64,000 bases of DNA from Anaerosoma tenue (lineage in GTDB: Bacteria; Actinomycetota; Coriobacteriia; Anaerosomatales; Anaerosomataceae). The DNA lies in contig NZ_JALNTY010000002.1 in NCBI RefSeq assembly GCF_023161965.1, positions 212,552-276,551 on the forward strand. Reading direction: 5' to 3'. How positions within the stretch are numbered: position 1 is the stretch's first letter; every line of letters begins with the position of its first letter. The notes under the pieces were generated by a model, which had not been told where the DNA came from, searched no databases, and saw only the letters and a program-made list of their open reading frames with translations. The translations under genes and the position numbers were made by a program. Positions 63,146-64,000 of the stretch are shown here, piece after piece.

Positions 63146-64000
63146 CTACTCGCACCCGTCCGGCGCACCACATCCGCCGGACCCGTCGCCGAACAACAGC
63201 TCGCGCTCGTCCGGTGCCAGCGCCTTGCGAGCGGCGTCTCGCAGGTCGTTCAGTTGTGCGAACATCGTACGCTGCATCACCACCGCCAGGTAGCGGCCCT
63301 TCTCGGTGAGCGTCAACTCCTCCGTGTCGTCGGTGGCGAAGCCGCCGAACACGCGGAAGAACAGCATCTCCAGCGGCAGTCCGCGCTCGACGCTCACACC
63401 GAAGTCTCGCTCGAACGCCTTCTTGTCCAGCCTGAGCCCGAAGAGCGACATGAGGAACCGATAGCGCATGCGGTTCTTCAGACTGCTCGAGGCGCTGCCT
63501 ACCGCCACGGGCATGGTGCCGCGCTCGATGGTCGCCGAGTAGTCGCGCAGCGAGAACGTGGTGAGGTAGATGTCACCGCGCAGGTAGCTGAACGCGCCGC
63601 TGCCGATGCCCACGTACTCCTCGTAGTCCACGATGTACTCGTCGATCATGCCGCCGCCGATCCGCGAGAACGTCCACGCGGTGGAGAGCTCGAAGGTGTC
63701 GGCGAGCTGGTCGACGAGCATCTTGTAAAACCGCGCCTCGCGGTCGTAGTCGACCATGCCCACGGTCCTCTTGAGGCTGGCCTCAACCGAACGCGACGCC
63801 ATGAGCGGGTAGAAGGTCGTCTGGTTGCAGCGGCTCGCCTTGACCATCTCCACGTCGCGCCGGAGGATCTCCTCGGTCTGGCTCGGGAAGTTGAAGATCA
63901 TATCCACGTTGAGCGAGTGGAAGAAGCCCTCCAGCGACTGCAGGCGCTCCAGTATCTCGGCGCCGGAGCCGTACTTGTCGTAGCGATCCATCTCCTTGAG
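63146..64000 (-). CDS. HemN/HemW-like radical SAM protein, C-terminal part (runs off the window)
   Basis: About 285 residues are visible; the frame continues beyond base 64000, and the ATG near 63991 has its AAGGAG directly adjacent, so it is probably internal. The sequence SLNVDMIFNFPSQTEEILRR matches the NxDLIxGLPxQT region of HemN-type proteins. The HemN C-terminal domain follows (YEEYVGIGSGAFSYLRGDIY, GLRLDKKAFERDFGV, EELTLTEKGRYLAVVMQRTM). It ends GDGSGGCGAPDGCE. Coproporphyrinogen dehydrogenase and heme chaperone are both possible; the radical SAM motif is outside the window. Confidence 0.82.
   Translation of the reverse strand, partial: LKEMDRYDKYGSGAEILERLQSLEGFFHSLNVDMIFNFPSQTEEILRRDVEMVKASRCNQTTFYPLMASRSVEASLKRTVGMVDYDREARFYKMLVDQLADTFELSTAWTFSRIGGGMIDEYIVDYEEYVGIGSGAFSYLRGDIYLTTFSLRDYSATIERGTMPVAVGSASSSLKNRMRYRFLMSLFGLRLDKKAFERDFGVSVERGLPLEMLFFRVFGGFATDDTEELTLTEKGRYLAVVMQRTMFAQLNDLRDAARKALAPDERELLFGDGSGGCGAPDGCE

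Overview
The window is a gene-dense, GC-rich stretch of a bacterial chromosome with short intergenic gaps. Many start codons overlap the previous stop (TGATG or ATGA), GTG and TTG starts are frequent, and at least two genes look leaderless. The content fits an anaerobic or microaerophilic actinobacterium: a tungsten-type aldehyde oxidoreductase module, rubrerythrin, radical SAM enzymes, DUF5667 with an ECF sigma factor, long-form HisG, and a selenocysteine MsrA. My best guess is Coriobacteriia, perhaps the OPB41/Anaerosomatales group. This is inference; no rRNA or other phylogenetic marker is present. I saw no rRNA, tRNA, CRISPR array or insertion sequence.

Layout. 1-436 is the N-terminus of a B12-binding radical SAM protein. 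518-4751 is an operon for a membrane-anchored aldehyde oxidoreductase (cytochrome b, Tat ferredoxin, AOR, unknown small protein), divergent from a Fic-fold protein whose catalytic motif is degraded. 6502-9348 holds a diheme lipoprotein cytochrome and a CopB-type copper ATPase. 9375-11859 is a toxin-antitoxin island: XRE-MNT with a broken HEPN gene, RHH-PIN, and RHH-GNAT, each with its own operator-like repeats. 11963-16504 carries a 2-hydroxyacid dehydrogenase, purB, an ATP-grasp ligase, a cysteine-cluster protein and panD. 16638-19479 is a P2-type cation ATPase behind a yybP-ykoY (Mn2+) riboswitch. 19596-22587 is an ABC transporter with two permeases next to a small secreted protein. 22839-26259 holds lipoproteins, two of them paralogous, a GyrI-like protein and a toroid protein. 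26359-30417 is carB and hisF.

30485-36496 holds regulators with their targets (TetR/flavodoxin/membrane protein; MarR/MATE), a possible C39-like peptidase, two very small genes behind a well-defined promoter, and a PhzF protein. 36619-39313 is a TspO-like gene, arsS, and a fused two-domain glycosyltransferase, which looks like an arsenosugar-type pathway. SulP, rubrerythrin, a WD40 protein and typA follow, with an unusual repeat cluster between the last two. 45006-46098 is a second MNT/HEPN pair. 46116-47470 is a TetR gene divergent from a Tat-lipoprotein flavodoxin, with two identical-core operators between them. 47503-47719 is a candidate structured RNA. 47824-56508 holds a leaderless MBL-fold hydrolase, a K+/H+ antiporter, a SPASM radical SAM enzyme, an ECF/DUF5667/secreted-protein operon, a flavin reductase, hisG and a two-gene membrane unit. 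56549-60250 reads, on the minus strand, msrA (in-frame UGA), msrB, a membrane protein, an orphan histidine kinase and rsgA as one coupled operon. The end carries an ornithine cyclodeaminase-type protein, DUF427, purE and a HemN-like radical SAM protein cut by the window edge.

The most notable items are the selenocysteine MsrA, the fused arsenosugar glycosyltransferase with ArsS, the pseudo-Fic protein, the candidate RNA at 47.5-47.7 kb, the Mn2+ riboswitch-ATPase pair, and the toxin-antitoxin island with a deletion scar.
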